Shown piece after piece: positions 10,717-21,410 of a DNA stretch of 64,000 nucleotides. Below the pieces are notes generated by a model that was not told where the DNA came from, did not search any database, and saw nothing but the letters and a program-made list of their open reading frames with translations. Positions within the stretch are counted from its first letter, which is position 1; every line of letters begins with the position of its first letter. Origin of the DNA: Boesenbergia rotunda (Eukaryota > Streptophyta > Magnoliopsida > Zingiberales > Zingiberaceae); the NCBI GenBank assembly GCA_024364735.1, contig JAGFNQ010008264.1:405560-469559 (forward strand), written 5' to 3'. Made by a program: the position numbers and the translations under genes.

Positions 10717-11670
10717 ATGCTACCCTTTCCCGATTACGAAGATCATAGCTTTGCTAGACCTTTGGCGGAGCAGCTTGAGATTTACTCTAATCAGCTCGTC
10801 GCGGAGGCAAATTATGGAAGCTTCGCTTCTCCTCCGGCAATTTTGTGCCCGGATGACCTCCTCCTCTTCCCCTGTTCTTCTTCGCTGGGTGCTTTGGTGA
10901 GCAGTAGTACTACGGCGGCCCCGTTGATGTTGCCGGCGGCGACGCAGGCGAGCGAGGAGAAGAGTTCTTCTGGCGTCGGCCGGAGGCTGAGGAGGAAGGA
11001 CCGGCATAGTAAGATAGTGACGGCGAGGGGGCCGAGGGACCGCCGGATGCGGCTGTCGATCGAGGTGGCGGGGAAGTTCTTCCAGCTGCAGGATATGCTG
11101 GGGTTCGACAAGGCCAGCAAGACGGTGCAATGGCTGCTGACCATGTCCGCCTCCGCGATAAGGGACGTCGCCGCCGGAGTCGCGGCTTCCGTCGTCCAAA
11201 GCCCCTACAGCACCGAATCCTCCACTCTGGCCTGCAGCGAGGATTACCACTCCTCCGCCGGCGCTCGCGGGCCCAACGGCAATCCATCGGTGCTCACTGA
11301 CCGCGAAGCGTCGGAGTCGAAGAAGAAGCAGCACAAAGCGGAAACCGCCTCCAGGAAGAAGAAGACGACGGAGTTCCACTCGGCGACGGCGAGGCAGTCC
11401 AGGGCGAAGGCGAGGGAAAGAGCGAAAGAGAGGGCGATGGAGAAACAACGGTCTGCGCAGGCGATAGAGAGAAGCTATCATCTGATCACGACGACGGCGG
11501 CCGGTGGTCCGGTAGCCATGCCGTTGTACGGAAATAACCAACTGGGCGCCGGCGCCGGGCGTCTTCCAACAGCCAACGTGGGACATGGAAGCAATCTCCT
11601 ACTCCAGGTAATTCACCAATTTGCAGCCATATATTTCCGCTTCCAATTCATTTGTGCAATTGATGTGTAA
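10717..11670 (+). CDS. TB1-like: Class II TCP transcription factor, CYC/TB1 clade
   Basis: Nuclear DNA-binding protein of the family that restrains axillary bud outgrowth and shapes floral symmetry. Residues 93-151 form the TCP domain: basic part with KDRHSKIVTARGPRDRRMR, helix I IEVAGKFFQLQDMLGFD, a short loop, helix II KTVQWLLTMSASAIRDV. Residues 225-242 are the arginine-rich R domain (ARQSRAKARERAKERAMEK), diagnostic of the CYC/TB1 branch of class II. The ATG at 10717 is the first in frame. The unspliced frame runs 317 residues to 11670, but codon 297 ends in CAG followed by GTAATT at 11608, a good splice donor in phase 0, so the last 20 codons may be intron, as in BRC1-type genes with a 3' intron. 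The following short exon was not identified. Exon GC content is high. Family call is firm; orthology to TB1 is inferred. Confidence 0.93.
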   Translation: MLPFPDYEDHSFARPLAEQLEIYSNQLVAEANYGSFASPPAILCPDDLLLFPCSSSLGALVSSSTTAAPLMLPAATQASEEKSSSGVGRRLRRKDRHSKIVTARGPRDRRMRLSIEVAGKFFQLQDMLGFDKASKTVQWLLTMSASAIRDVAAGVAASVVQSPYSTESSTLACSEDYHSSAGARGPNGNPSVLTDREASESKKKQHKAETASRKKKTTEFHSATARQSRAKARERAKERAMEKQRSAQAIERSYHLITTTAAGGPVAMPLYGNNQLGAGAGRLPTANVGHGSNLLLQVIHQFAAIYFRFQFICAIDV

Positions 11671-12450
11671 CAATAAATGCAAACCTCCTATCGAGTTGTT
11701 CTTCAAACTTTCCGTTAATTGTTCGTCGTCGTCGATTGCTTTCATGTTGTACTCGTGTGCTTAATTTCTGTAATTAATAAACCCATCTTAATTATGACAA
11801 CTTAATCTTGCATCATCCTAAATCAAGTGTGTTTATGCCTAATGTATGATGATGATATCTGACATACTTCTTTCCTATTATTATTATTTTTTGTGGAGTA
11901 ATTAAACTATTTTGGTTGCCGTAATTAAATATGTCTTCATTTTTCTTTTGTTTGTGACTTTTTTAACATGATCTCCATTAATTGGATACTGAACTCTAGG
12001 GCATTAATGCTAGCCTTTTAGTTCTTCTACTTAATTCGAGTATTTTAATAGAGTACTTCAGAATCATAGCTCGGAGATGAACTTATTTACACATTTTCAA
12101 TAACATTTCTAGTTGATCATAAGATTATGAGAACATTTACAGAAACTTGAAATCGCTTAAATGCAAAAAAAAAAATAAAAGGATGGAAATTTCTCCTTTT
12201 GTAGATTTTTAATAAGAAAAATTTACTAGTGACACTAATTTAATCATTTCTTAAACTATAGTGAAGAAACTTATTCTCCGTAATAATACTAATGCTCACA
12301 AAGATCACTTTAGGAAGAACACTCATTTAGTAATTTTTCTCGCCAAGCGGATGCTTTAAGCTGCACATATAGATAGATAGAGAAAAACAGTGGATATCTG
12401 AAAATACATCACCTAGACATGAATCCACTCAGGTGTCCGTGGTTATCCAT
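11671..12450. other. TCP 3' flank or intron, AT-rich
   Basis: No ORF. It may hold the 3' intron, terminal exon and 3' untranslated region of the TCP gene. An AATAAA hexamer lies just after the unspliced stop codon. Confidence 0.35.
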
Positions 12451-12694
12451 GATTATGGTGCAGCGGCAGAATGACTAGTCGTCATTTCAAATATTCACGG
12501 TTCAATTTTCAATTACGGTGTATTTTATAAGAATTTTTCTTTCAAATGAGACGCAAACCCTGAAATGTTGGACTTTTGGATCGCACACCGTAAGTATTTC
12601 CCGATTTACTCTGGCGGCCGATTGAAAATTTTCGTCGGATTGAGCCGGTTGTTCGAGGTTCGACGTTATCTAATCTCGTTAATTAATTTTTTTT
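12451..12694 (+). mobile_element. tRNA-derived SINE with T-rich tail
   Basis: Begins with an A-box-like ATGGTGCAGCGGCAGAATG and a B-box-like GGTTCAATTTTC, continues with CCCGATTTACTCTGGCGGCCG, and ends CTCGTTAATTAATTTTTTTT. The same order is present in the minus-strand copy at 52257-52487, which has clear target duplications. This copy is more diverged and no target duplication was found. Confidence 0.7.
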
Positions 12695-12944
12695 ACTAAG
12701 AGTGATCATATTTTCTTAACTTCAAACTAGGGTAACAATTGAGCTTTGTTTTCACCATTATGAACTTCAACAAATCTCTATCATATTTCTCTTGATGAAA
12801 TTAAGTGCAGGGCCTAAAACACTTGCTTAACTTCAATGCTAAGAAACACTTGGAAGTAGCTTACTGCTTTATGCTTCTCTAACTTCCCATTGTGCACTCT
12901 TCTTGGTGATGTATATACAGTTTTAACTCTAATGAGCTTCTTAC

Positions 12945-13032
12945 CTGGTGGTGGTGCTGGATCACTAGTTCTTGTTTGATTACTCTCAATTTCTTCAACC
13001 CGTAGATATTTTCCCTCCATCTTCAAAAGCAA
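12945..13032 (-). other. Possible orphan exon, 88 bp
   Basis: On the minus strand an open segment (LLLKMEGKYLRVEEIESN..., ending DPAPPP) is bounded by a TTTTGCAG acceptor at 13033 and a CAG/GTAAGAAG donor at 12945. Both splice signals are near-consensus. No protein family is recognised and no neighbouring exon was found, so this may be a gene fragment, a non-coding exon or chance. Confidence 0.25.
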
Positions 13033-14119
13033 CTGCAAAATCATCATCTAAAGTTCTTGTGTTTGCCACAATTTTAGTTATGCTCCTGATCTTTCTAATA
13101 GGTGATTTTTAATTTTTTACTCCTAAATAGGTTGAAAAGAATCATTATCTATCTGTTTATCTATCAAGAGTAATCTTTGTAACTTCCTTTTCTTTCTCAC
13201 AATTTGATCTCCTTAACTTGTATGTCTTAGAGCTCAAGATGCATTTTTTCAGAACCATCGATCATCATGTTTCCCTCCTAAACACCAAAGCTTTCGAAAC
13301 GCGAAGAGTGCCATGGCTTGCGTAGACCTAGCTCCTACTACTCTTCTTCTTCTTCTATTCGGGAACATTATTACTATCGGCGCGCATATTTCTGTCTTTT
13401 GGAACGTGTATAAAGCTTTGGGACTTTGCATTGTGGAAGTGTACTTGATTGGATATAGCTAGTACTTACTTTGCTTAGAGGAATTTTAATTGTTCTTGGC
13501 CTTGCATTATCTCAGTTTTGGTGCTGAAATTACATGCTTACAAATAGTGGTTCAAGAGTGAGCTAGACACACAAAATTCTTATTGAAATTGCATTTTGTT
13601 TCTATTACTTCTCCATTTGTTATTCTGGCTTTAGAGTAACTATATCTGTGTTGTGTCTGGAAATGCATGCTCATTTTCGATCGGATGATTACTAGCTACA
13701 ACAATTAATTATCATAAATTTAGATATTATTATTTTTGTATTGACAAATTGTTGATGAAAGTTAAGTTTCTTTGATACCTTCCTTTTTAAACATGAAACA
13801 TTAATATGATTTTGAGCTTGTGTCTTCGTGAGTTCTGTTGGTTTCTATCTTGATATGAATTAAGATTAACACTAACTCTCCAAACGTAATTATGAATTGA
13901 GATTATTAAAATGTTGGAGCACAAGCAATTGATGCGATGATAATTAGCTAACGATCAATCAATGCTTATTGTTCTTCCTATCGTTGTCTTAGGTTTTGAT
14001 GTTGTATTATTTGTTCTCATGAGATGAATTAATAGTTAGTGCATGAGTATTATCGTCTAGAGATCTGAGGTAAAATCTAACATATTCAGCGTGTCCGTCC
14101 TCTCTACACACTAGCCACA

Positions 14120-14180
14120 GCATGACCCTAGGACAGATTGACGGGGACATTGGAGGTGAGCGAATCGTCTTTTACCATCA
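14120..14180 (+). mobile_element. SINE 3' fragment
   Basis: CATGACCCTAGGACAGATTG...GGACATTGGAGGTGAGCGAATCGTCTTTTACCATCA matches the tail of the SINE at 53986-54172. Confidence 0.55.
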
Positions 14181-15194
14181 CTTAGATGTTGTATTATTTG
14201 TTAGAAACATTATACATCATAGCATAATGGTAGGTTATTTATTACATGACCAATTGTTTAAGTAATCATTTTATGTAATTTGTTTTTTTGCATGTATTAG
14301 TATTTGTATGAGATATCATTGAGAGTTTAGCGACAATAGATTAAGTGATTAAATGATAATTTTCAAATAAACTTCTTCTAAATTTTATTCATCAAGCTCA
14401 ATCTTAATGATAGATAGCGTATATATATGTAGGATTGAAATTGCCGTCAAACTGTCAAAGAATGTTTAAAAAGAATGAGTAAATAGTAATTGTATCAGGA
14501 TTAATATAACAGAAAGAACAAATTAATTTAAATTAATTTATTTAAATAAAACGAAGTCAATAATAATATTAACAGTTTAATATACAAGTTGATAAATTAA
14601 GATAGAAGTATAAGCATCATATAATTTTTTAAAAAAAATTATTTTTAATTTTTCGAACAAACTTTATTTTAAAAAAATTTAAAAAATTTAAGTACAATAA
14701 AAACAAATAAAACAATACTAAACAAATATAAATGTTAAATATTAAAACAATTATAAATGTTATTTAAGTGATGTCGATAAAAAATAAAGTATAGATCGCA
14801 GCGTGTTACAGTATAGAAGACGAATAAGTAAAGTACATGCGTAAGAGATTAAGAAATTAATGAATGAGTTGTTCTCGAAGATCTGTCTTGAAAATTTTTA
14901 AATAGGACTCCTCTGGTTGTTTGGAACCTTTTCAGTCGTTCATAAAAGTATTGGCGTGGCTATAATTTCTATCTGTAAGATAATGTTAACGAAGTTCTTT
15001 AGTCACTCGTACGCTTTGATTGGTTGGACCTTATATGGTCGCCTTGATCCTTTAAAATTTTTTCGTCGAGAGTTAACACAAGTCAGTCGCCCTCGAATTC
15101 CATTTGGTTGTTTGGAACCGTTGAACATGTTTTTTTATAGTTGTTACACGTAATGAGTATGATATATAACGTGAAATTACTCATACTTACTTTA

Positions 15195-15545
15195 TAGATT
15201 AACCCGTCTAATTCGATTTTATTAACCAATCAGCTTTCTGTTAATTCCACACATTTAGATTTTTTATTAAGCAATCAGCTCTCAGTTGATTCCACACATT
15301 GAATGAATTTGACTCACTTAGTTTTTAATTAGGAATTTGTCTGACAAATTTTAATTATTTGGACTTAAATCATCTAGCACTCAGTTAAAAATTTATTTAT
15401 TAAGTCTTAATCATTTGGATTTGATTCACCTAACTTTTAGTTAAGAATTTATTTTAAATTTTAATCATTTAAACTTGATTCACTTAATTTTCAATTAAAA
15501 ATTTATTTATTTAGCTTCCAATCAAGACTTAGTCATTGCCTGATT
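15195..15545 (+). repeat. Degenerate AT-rich tandem repeat, unit about 55 bp
   Basis: Successive units share TTAAAAATTTATTTATT...TTAATCATTTGGA..TTGATTCAC. An upstream pair shares CAATCAGCT..CTGTTGATTCCACACATT. The units have diverged substantially. Confidence 0.5.
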
Positions 15546-16515
15546 TATTTAGAATCAGGATTTTAACTTCTTATCAAGTACCTTAATTAGCTGTAAATTA
15601 GTTTAGTCATATATTAAAATTATGGATTAAATGTTGTGCATCTAATCTAACGTTAATAATTTTTCTTTTTTAATAATATAAAAAATAAGTTAAAATTAAT
15701 AATCAATAATAAAAAATGAAATTTGACTTTATATTGCAGATAGAATTAGTACAGTTTATATGAATAAAACAAATAATTTTCCTTTAATTATTGCTCCCCT
15801 AATGAGATAAGAAATTAAAATTTGGAAGTTAATTTTTACATTTCCCCCTTCCTTTTTAATATATTAAAATGGGTTTAAAAAATAAATAATCTTAATATGT
15901 CTGCTATTAAAATAGATGAGATTAGATTTCAAGTTAAAAAACAGTCAAGTAGGGCATACCCAATAAATCAATTATAAGTCAAAAAGGTCTAATAATAACT
16001 TTGTAGATAAAAATCAACTCAAATCGTATGATAAATCAATTGTAACTCAAAAAGGTTTAATAATAACTTTTACAAAAGAATTAAAGATAGATTGGTCTGG
16101 TCCGAAAGAGATCTTTGTAGGCTTATTTGTTCAGCGCGTAATATATCTGTGATAAGAGTCTATATGGTTGGCCCTTGACCTGGTCAGTAAAGAAGTCATG
16201 TAGCATGGTTAAAGTTGGGTCAATACAAGGATCATGTCGTTCTCTTTCAGACTCGGTCAACACAATGTCTATATGGTATGTCCCTAAATTAAAGTTGGTC
16301 AATATAAATCTTAAACGCACTTATTATTGCCTTTTTAATCATGTTTTAATGCTTCTTAAATGCTCGTGGATGTCTTTTATTGAAAATTAAGGCTTCTCAT
16401 TATAAAAGAGGGTTGAATTAGATTATAGGGGAGCTCATATGCTCTATCATCATCTATTTTGTTGTATTTTTTTGTTTTTGTTTTTGGTTTTTTTTGTTTT
16501 TTTTTGTTTTATCTC

Positions 16516-17135
16516 TAACGAAACTCTATGCTAACTTAGGTATCCGAGTGGTCTCGTCAATTCCTGACGAATCAATTTGATGTTTGTTCTGTGTAGGAAA
16601 CCTCTTCTAGCTATGTTGCTCTTCTCGTCGATTGCGGCTAACGTCACAACATTGTTTGCCTTGACATCAATGCAAAGATCTGGCCTTTTCGATCGGCCTT
16701 CTTGAGTTAGCTTCGGTAGATTTCTCATAGGACATGCTGATCTCTGGGTCCTTTCCGATTGATGTCTGCCAGGCTGAGAAAACTCAATCTTGGATGGTGT
16801 TCGAAGGAAAGATTCTAGAGGGTCTGGCCCATCTCCGATCGCTGGAATTTCTTGATCTCACTGGAAGTCGTTGGTTCGTCTCAACCTTGCCGGCAATCAG
16901 GATGTCGCGGAGACTCATCATCTCCAACAAGCTCTGATCAGTTCTTGATTTGAACTTGAACTCGCTCTGTGATCCAGGTCGTCTAGTGGGGAAATCAGAG
17001 GGATCTTCGTGGCTACTAAATTTATCGTGCAACAATCTCGTTGGGGAGATTGTAAGGGCGCAACATCACCGATGTCAAGGGACAATGAGCTTCCATAATC
17101 CGGAGGACACTCAATGAGTTTGATCCAATGTATAC
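16516..17135. other. Unclassified, probably retroelement-derived
   Basis: Short frames on both strands (16531-16728 minus, 16734-16937 plus, 16784-17035 minus) with no recognisable domain. TTGGGGAGAT at 17040 resembles a polypurine tract, but the next LTR start (TGATAGGG) is at 17136, so I do not assign it. Confidence 0.3.
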
Positions 17136-17845
17136 TGATAGGGTTGAATGAGTCCGGGCCAAAACGAGGGATGAAAAAACTATGGGACACGATGCGCCGG
17201 ATCGAGATAGCCCTCCTTCCCGGGCCCCGAGACCCACCGTGAGCGATTTACCCGGGAAGGCCGGCTAGAAGATCCCTCTCGGGAACACCCCAGGAAATCA
17301 AACCCCGAGAGCACCTCGGGAGTTTTAGCACCGAATGCTCCCGAGCTCACCTCGGGAGGCGGAGTCCTCGCAATAACCATCCTCAGGTATGGACCCCCCC
17401 CCTCTCGGTACGGATAGACATTCCCGCCATAAGGGGTCCACACGACCCTCAAAAGTCGCAACAGGTGGACGCGTGATAACGACGCAGACCGTTTCAAAGA
17501 ATATCCCGCTACCGCCGAAATAGGGGGGTGTGACTTACGTATCGGAGGCGTGGCACCGATCGAGGGGCATGTCTAGTCTGTCGACATCAGTTTAAAAGGT
17601 AGTCTAACCCCTCCGGTAAGGGGGTTACATTCTCTCAACTCTCAAGATCTTCTTTACTTTCCGCAACCTTTTCTTCTCGACAAACATTGACTTGGGCGTC
17701 GGAATGGACTCCGTTGGACCCCTGCCGGCGTGTCCCCTAACGCTTGTGTTAACTTTGCAGAACCCTAAGTTCCTCCCTGACGCAGCAGCTTCCGCGTAGG
17801 TGGAATCTCGATGACTGGCTATCGTCGTTGACTCTTTCCGGAACA
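17136..17845 (+). mobile_element. Ty3/gypsy Tat/Retand-type 5' LTR
   Basis: Starts TGATAGGGTTGAATG and ends CTTTCCGGAACA. The minus-strand LTR at 35620-36358 starts TGATGGGGTTGAATG and ends CCGGAACA. Both carry GAGAGCACCTCGG blocks and a GACTTGGGCGTCGGA-like block in U5. A primer-binding site follows at 17850. Confidence 0.75.
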
Positions 17846-17849
17846 AATT

Positions 17850-17868
17850 TGGCGTCGTCTGTGGGAAA
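17850..17868 (+). other. Primer-binding site of Retand-type element
   Basis: TGGCGTCGTCTGTGGGAAA lies four bases after the LTR. The counterpart at 35597-35614 reads TGGCGCCGTCTGTGGGAA on the minus strand, the usual form in Tat/Retand elements. Confidence 0.7.
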
Positions 17869-17894
17869 CTAGTAAAACACCTGAAGGAGCACCG

Positions 17895-19050
17895 ATGGCA
17901 GGATCGGAGGGACAACCCCTTACCCTTACCAGAGAGGAACTTGACCACCTAGTGCCTAACGCCATCAAGGAAGCACTGGAGCAGCACCAAGTCGAACAGG
18001 CTGCCCCGCAACCAGGGGGCCCAACGAGGGAGGAGATCCTAGAGTCTCTGTCTCGCATTCCCGAAGATCCGTCACCCCGGTGGGGCGACAAGACGGAGCA
18101 GCTCAGGGCCCTCAAGGAGAATCCCCTGGAGATATTGAGAAGGCCACTCGGTGGCCTCCAACGCCCAGAGGCATGAAGAAGGACTGGGGAAGAGGGATGA
18201 ACCCATGATCTCCCATAAGGTTCCCTCTACCCCTTTCTTGTCCAAGATTGTCGAGGACCCCATGCCAAAGCAGTTCCGCGGGCCTGGGATCCCTAAGTAT
18301 GATGGGAAGACGGATCCGGAGGATCACGTCTGTAAATTCGAGAATGCGGCACTCCTGCACCAGTATACTGACGGGGTAAAGTGTCGGGTGTTCTTGAACA
18401 CCCTGTCCGGAGCAGCTCAGCCGTGGTTCCAGAGGCTGCCCCAAGGTTCCATCAACTCCTTTGCGGAGTTCAAGACAACCTTCCTCTACCATTTCGTGAG
18501 CAGCCGTCGCTACCAGAAATCGACACTTAACCTGTTCGCCCTCAAGCAGAAGTCGAAGGAACCGCTCAAGGAGTACATCCAGAGGTTCAACCGGGTGGCG
18601 TAGGACATGCCTAGTGCAACTTCAGATATACTAGTCAGTGCTTGTACCCAAGGGCTCGCTGAAGGGGACTTCTTCCGGTCCTTGGTAAGGAAGCCCACTG
18701 CCAGTTTCGATGATCTGCTGGGACGCTCCGTCAAGCATGTCAATGTGGAGGAAGTACAGTACGCCCGTCACAAGGATCCGGCCGGAGCCCCTCCTCCGGC
18801 GATCTCCCGATCAAACAGAAGGGAGCCCCCGACCCCGACACAGGGAAAAGACCTTCCTCCCGGGAGGGACAGTGGACTAGCAGGCGCCGACTGGTGGAGA
18901 CGGTAGACACCGAGTAGCCGGAGTCATCACCGAGGTACTGCAATTATCATGGCAGCTCGACTCATTCCACGGAGGAGTGTCACACCTTGAAAAAGAAGTT
19001 CAGCGAGGAGGTAGACGTCAAACCTCGAAGAAAATGGAATAAGTCGGGGT
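17895..19050 (+). pseudogene. Retand-type gag, frameshifted and interrupted
   Basis: Starts with ATG at 17895 (MAGSEGQPLTLTREELDHLV). A frameshift near 18150-18175 moves the reading frame to the one open at 18151-18603, which holds the retrotransposon Gag domain (FLNTLSGAAQPWFQRLPQ, then FAEFKTTFLYHFVSSRRY and LKEYIQRFNRVA). An in-frame TAG at 18601 interrupts it; the same frame continues to 18903 (GLAEGDFFRSLV..., DDLLGRSVKHVNVEE). A CNYHG...TEECHTL zinc-binding segment is readable near 18940-19000 in another frame. The start is strongly like the gag remnant at 35570 on the other strand. The protein would form the capsid if repaired; this copy cannot. Confidence 0.75.
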
Positions 19051-19214
19051 ATCACAGAAGGTCGCCAAGGTGAAGTTTTTCTCCATGGCGACGGCCTGCC
19101 GGGGAGAACGAGGTCCGTCCTGGATCCCGATCGCAGTCGAGAGGAAGGAGTCGGGGGCCCGCACCCCGAACATCTCTCTCCTTATAAAGAGATCCCCAGA
19201 AAGGCAAAGCCCCT

Positions 19215-19871
19215 GTGCGTGGTCCGCCTTCGGGTCATGTAGGGGTCATCTACGGAGGACCTACTAGAGGGGACTCCAACAGGACGAGGAAGTCTTATAC
19301 CCGGCGGTTGAAAAACTACTCCATCGGGACAAGCCGAAGCCGGGAAACATGCCCCACCATCTCTTTTGGGTCATCCGACCTTGAAGAAGTGGAAGCTCCC
19401 CACGAGGACACCATAGTGATCGTGGCTCGCATCGCCAATTATGAGGTGAAACGCATCTTCGTGGACACGGGGAGTTCCGTGAACATTCTATACAGGGCGG
19501 CCTGGGAACAAATGCAGATAGACGAGGATGAACTGCTCCTTGTCTCTACCCCACTATTTGGTTTTATGGGGTATCGAGTACAGCCGTTAGGACAAATCAC
19601 CTTGTCACTCTCGTTGGGTAGCGACAAGCTCGAAAGAACCCGGAGGACTCCTTTCTTAATCGTGGACGCGCCCTCCTCCTACAATGCCATCCTGGGCCGC
19701 CCAGCACTCAGCACTTTCCAGGCAATGGTCTCTGTTTATCACCAGAAGATCAAGTTCCCGGTGGGCGATAGGGTGGTGGAAGTCCGAGGGGATCAGCTAG
19801 TGTCTCGGCGGTGCTACAGTGGAGAGGTCAGGACAGAATCTCGGAAGAACCCACGAGGTCTGGAGGATTAG
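19215..19871 (+). CDS. Retand-type aspartic protease region
   Basis: A 218-residue open frame containing the retropepsin active site (RIFVDTGSSVNILYRAAW) and the typical downstream pattern SSYNAILGRPALSTFQAMVS...KFPV..GVVEVRGDQLVSRRCY, which in Tat/Retand elements is the protease and the start of the protease-RT linker. The protease would cut Gag-Pol. The frame stops at TAG 19871, and no RT, RNase H or integrase follows. It is probably a translation-disconnected piece because the upstream gag is frameshifted. Confidence 0.75.
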   Translation: MRGPPSGHVGVIYGGPTRGDSNRTRKSYTRRLKNYSIGTSRSRETCPTISFGSSDLEEVEAPHEDTIVIVARIANYEVKRIFVDTGSSVNILYRAAWEQMQIDEDELLLVSTPLFGFMGYRVQPLGQITLSLSLGSDKLERTRRTPFLIVDAPSSYNAILGRPALSTFQAMVSVYHQKIKFPVGDRVVEVRGDQLVSRRCYSGEVRTESRKNPRGLED

Positions 19872-20039
19872 CTGTGGGAGAAAGATAGAAACACAGGAGG
19901 CTCCAGCCCGGCTGCAGTCTTGGATCCTTCGGGTATCGATAATGTTCGCGTTTTATTTAGAGTGTCTGTCTGTGTGTCTCTGCACTCTCGCAAAAAAATA
20001 AAGCAATAAAGAGAGATACTTTCCCCCCAAGATAGCACT

Positions 20040-20210
20040 GCACCACCGAGGAGTTGAAAACCCTAATACCCCACGGTATAGCCGACGCCCTGGGTACTTA
20101 GGCTTGGTTTGGGACATACGCGCCCGACCAGGTAACCAAAACCCTAATACCTTGCGGTACAGCCGATGCCATGGGTACTTAGGCTTGATTTGGGACATAC
20201 ACGCCCGACC
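20040..20210 (+). repeat. Retand 3' tandem repeat, about 77 bp x 2
   Basis: Two units containing AAAACCCTAATACC, GGTA.AGCCGA.GCC, GGGTACTTAGGCTTG and CGCCCGACC. Tandem repeats between pol and the 3' LTR are typical of this lineage and have a counterpart at 31588-32018. The second unit is cut by the LTR-like sequence at 20211. Confidence 0.7.
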
Positions 20211-20334
20211 TGTTGATGCAGTCTGACCCTGATTGTTGTTTTGGTGTTGACACCGATTTTAGTTTAGGTTGATAAGATGATTGAGAATAAGTCCTGGTCG
20301 GGGACTGGGCACGGAGTTGGATGAAATCCTAGCT

Positions 20335-20765
20335 TGGAAAGCTAGGTGTTTGAAATCCTAGCTTGGAGGGCCAGGTCTTAGATTGGAGATCTAGGTTGAT
20401 TGAAATCCTGGCTTGGAGGGCCAGGTCCTAGCTTGGAGGGCTAGGTTGGATGAAATCCTGGCTTGGAGGGTCAAGTCCTAGCCTGGAGGGCTAGGTTGGA
20501 TGAAATCCTGGCTTGGAGGGTCAGGTCCTAGCCCCGTCCTACCCTGGAGGGCTAGGTTGGATGAAACCCTAGTTTGAAGGGCCAGGTCCTAGCCTAGAGG
20601 GCTAGGTTGGATGAAACCTTGACTTGGAGGGTCAGGTCCTAGCCTGGAGGGCTAGGTTGGATGAAACCCTGGCTTGGAGGGTCAGGTCCTAGCCTGGAGG
20701 GCTGGGTTGGATGAAACCCTGGCTTGGAGGGTCAGGTCCTAGCCTGGAGGGTTAGGTTGAAGTCC
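20335..20765 (+). repeat. 50-bp tandem repeat
   Basis: About eight units of the form TGAAATCCTGGCTTGGAGGG / TCAGGTCCTAGCCTGGAGGG / CTAGGTTGGA. One unit carries a short insertion near 20530. Confidence 0.85.
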
Positions 20766-20869
20766 CGATGAGTGAAACTGGGCACGAAGTCTTGGTCTGG
20801 GGGACCAAGAACGAGTCAGAGAAGGGATGGAAGCTTGTTCTCGTGACTTAGAGGAGATTTGACCTTGCC

Positions 20870-21410
20870 TGGATCGGCCTGGTGACCGATCAGGGAAGTT
20901 GTCACGAAGTTCCTTCGTGAATCGGTCTGGTGACCGATCCAGCTACGTCTGATCGGTCTGGTGACCGATCAGGGAGCATACAGTGAGTTTGGAAGCCTAC
21001 TGATCGGCTCCTGATCGGTCTGGTGACCGATCAGGGATACTATTCAGATCGTTCTGGTGAACGATCAAGTGTCGCGACCTCCTCACTACGACCAATCAGG
21101 CTGGAGCCTGATCGGTCGGAGAGTGGTCTGATAGGTCACCAGTCCGATCAGGCCACACCCTGATCGGTCTGGGGACCGATCAGGAGGTTTGGACTGCGAA
21201 GCTGGGAAATCACTCTGAGAAGGGGTGGATTGATCTGGTGACCGATCCACGACTTGGGAACGGTCTAGTGACCGATCACGAAGAAGTCGCGATTTCTGAT
21301 TGCACGTTGGGGACCGATCAGGTTGGATCCTGATCGGTCTGAGGCCATCCTGATCGGTCTGGTGACCGATCAGGAGTCACTCTGATCGGTCCGGTGACCG
21401 ATCAGTACCT
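20870..21410. repeat. Array of GATCGGTC...GACCGATC palindromes
   Basis: About ten or more hairpin-like units, consensus TGATCGGTC-TGGT-GACCGATCA, irregularly spaced by 10-60 bases of non-repeated DNA, e.g. 20951-20972, 21013-21034, 21355-21372 and 21382-21404. Confidence 0.85.

Larger units (their letters stand above)
13033..16515. other. AT-rich intergenic DNA
   Basis: No credible gene. It contains a SINE 3' fragment (14120-14180), degenerate tandem repeats (15195-15545) and a T/G low-complexity run (16455-16512). The open frames at 14917-15153 and 16123-16390 have no domain. Confidence 0.5.

Noticed and set aside
10720..11586. Long minus-strand frames opposite the TCP gene (up to 288 codons)
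   Set aside because: Arginine/proline-rich shadows of a GC-rich exon, without domains; the plus frame carries the TCP domain.
16734..16937. Leucine-rich-repeat-like frame (EGLAHLRSLEFLDLTGS)
   Set aside because: Only one repeat-like stretch in a 67-codon frame, with open frames on the other strand; likely chance.
17040..17060. LTR start at TGTAAGGGCG after a purine tract
   Set aside because: The family LTR start (TGAT.GGGTTGAATG) is at 17136, matched by the copy on the other strand and by the solo LTR ends.
20870..21410. CRISPR-like array of palindromic repeats
   Set aside because: Repeats are unevenly spaced, variable, inside a plant LTR-like sequence, and there are no cas genes.
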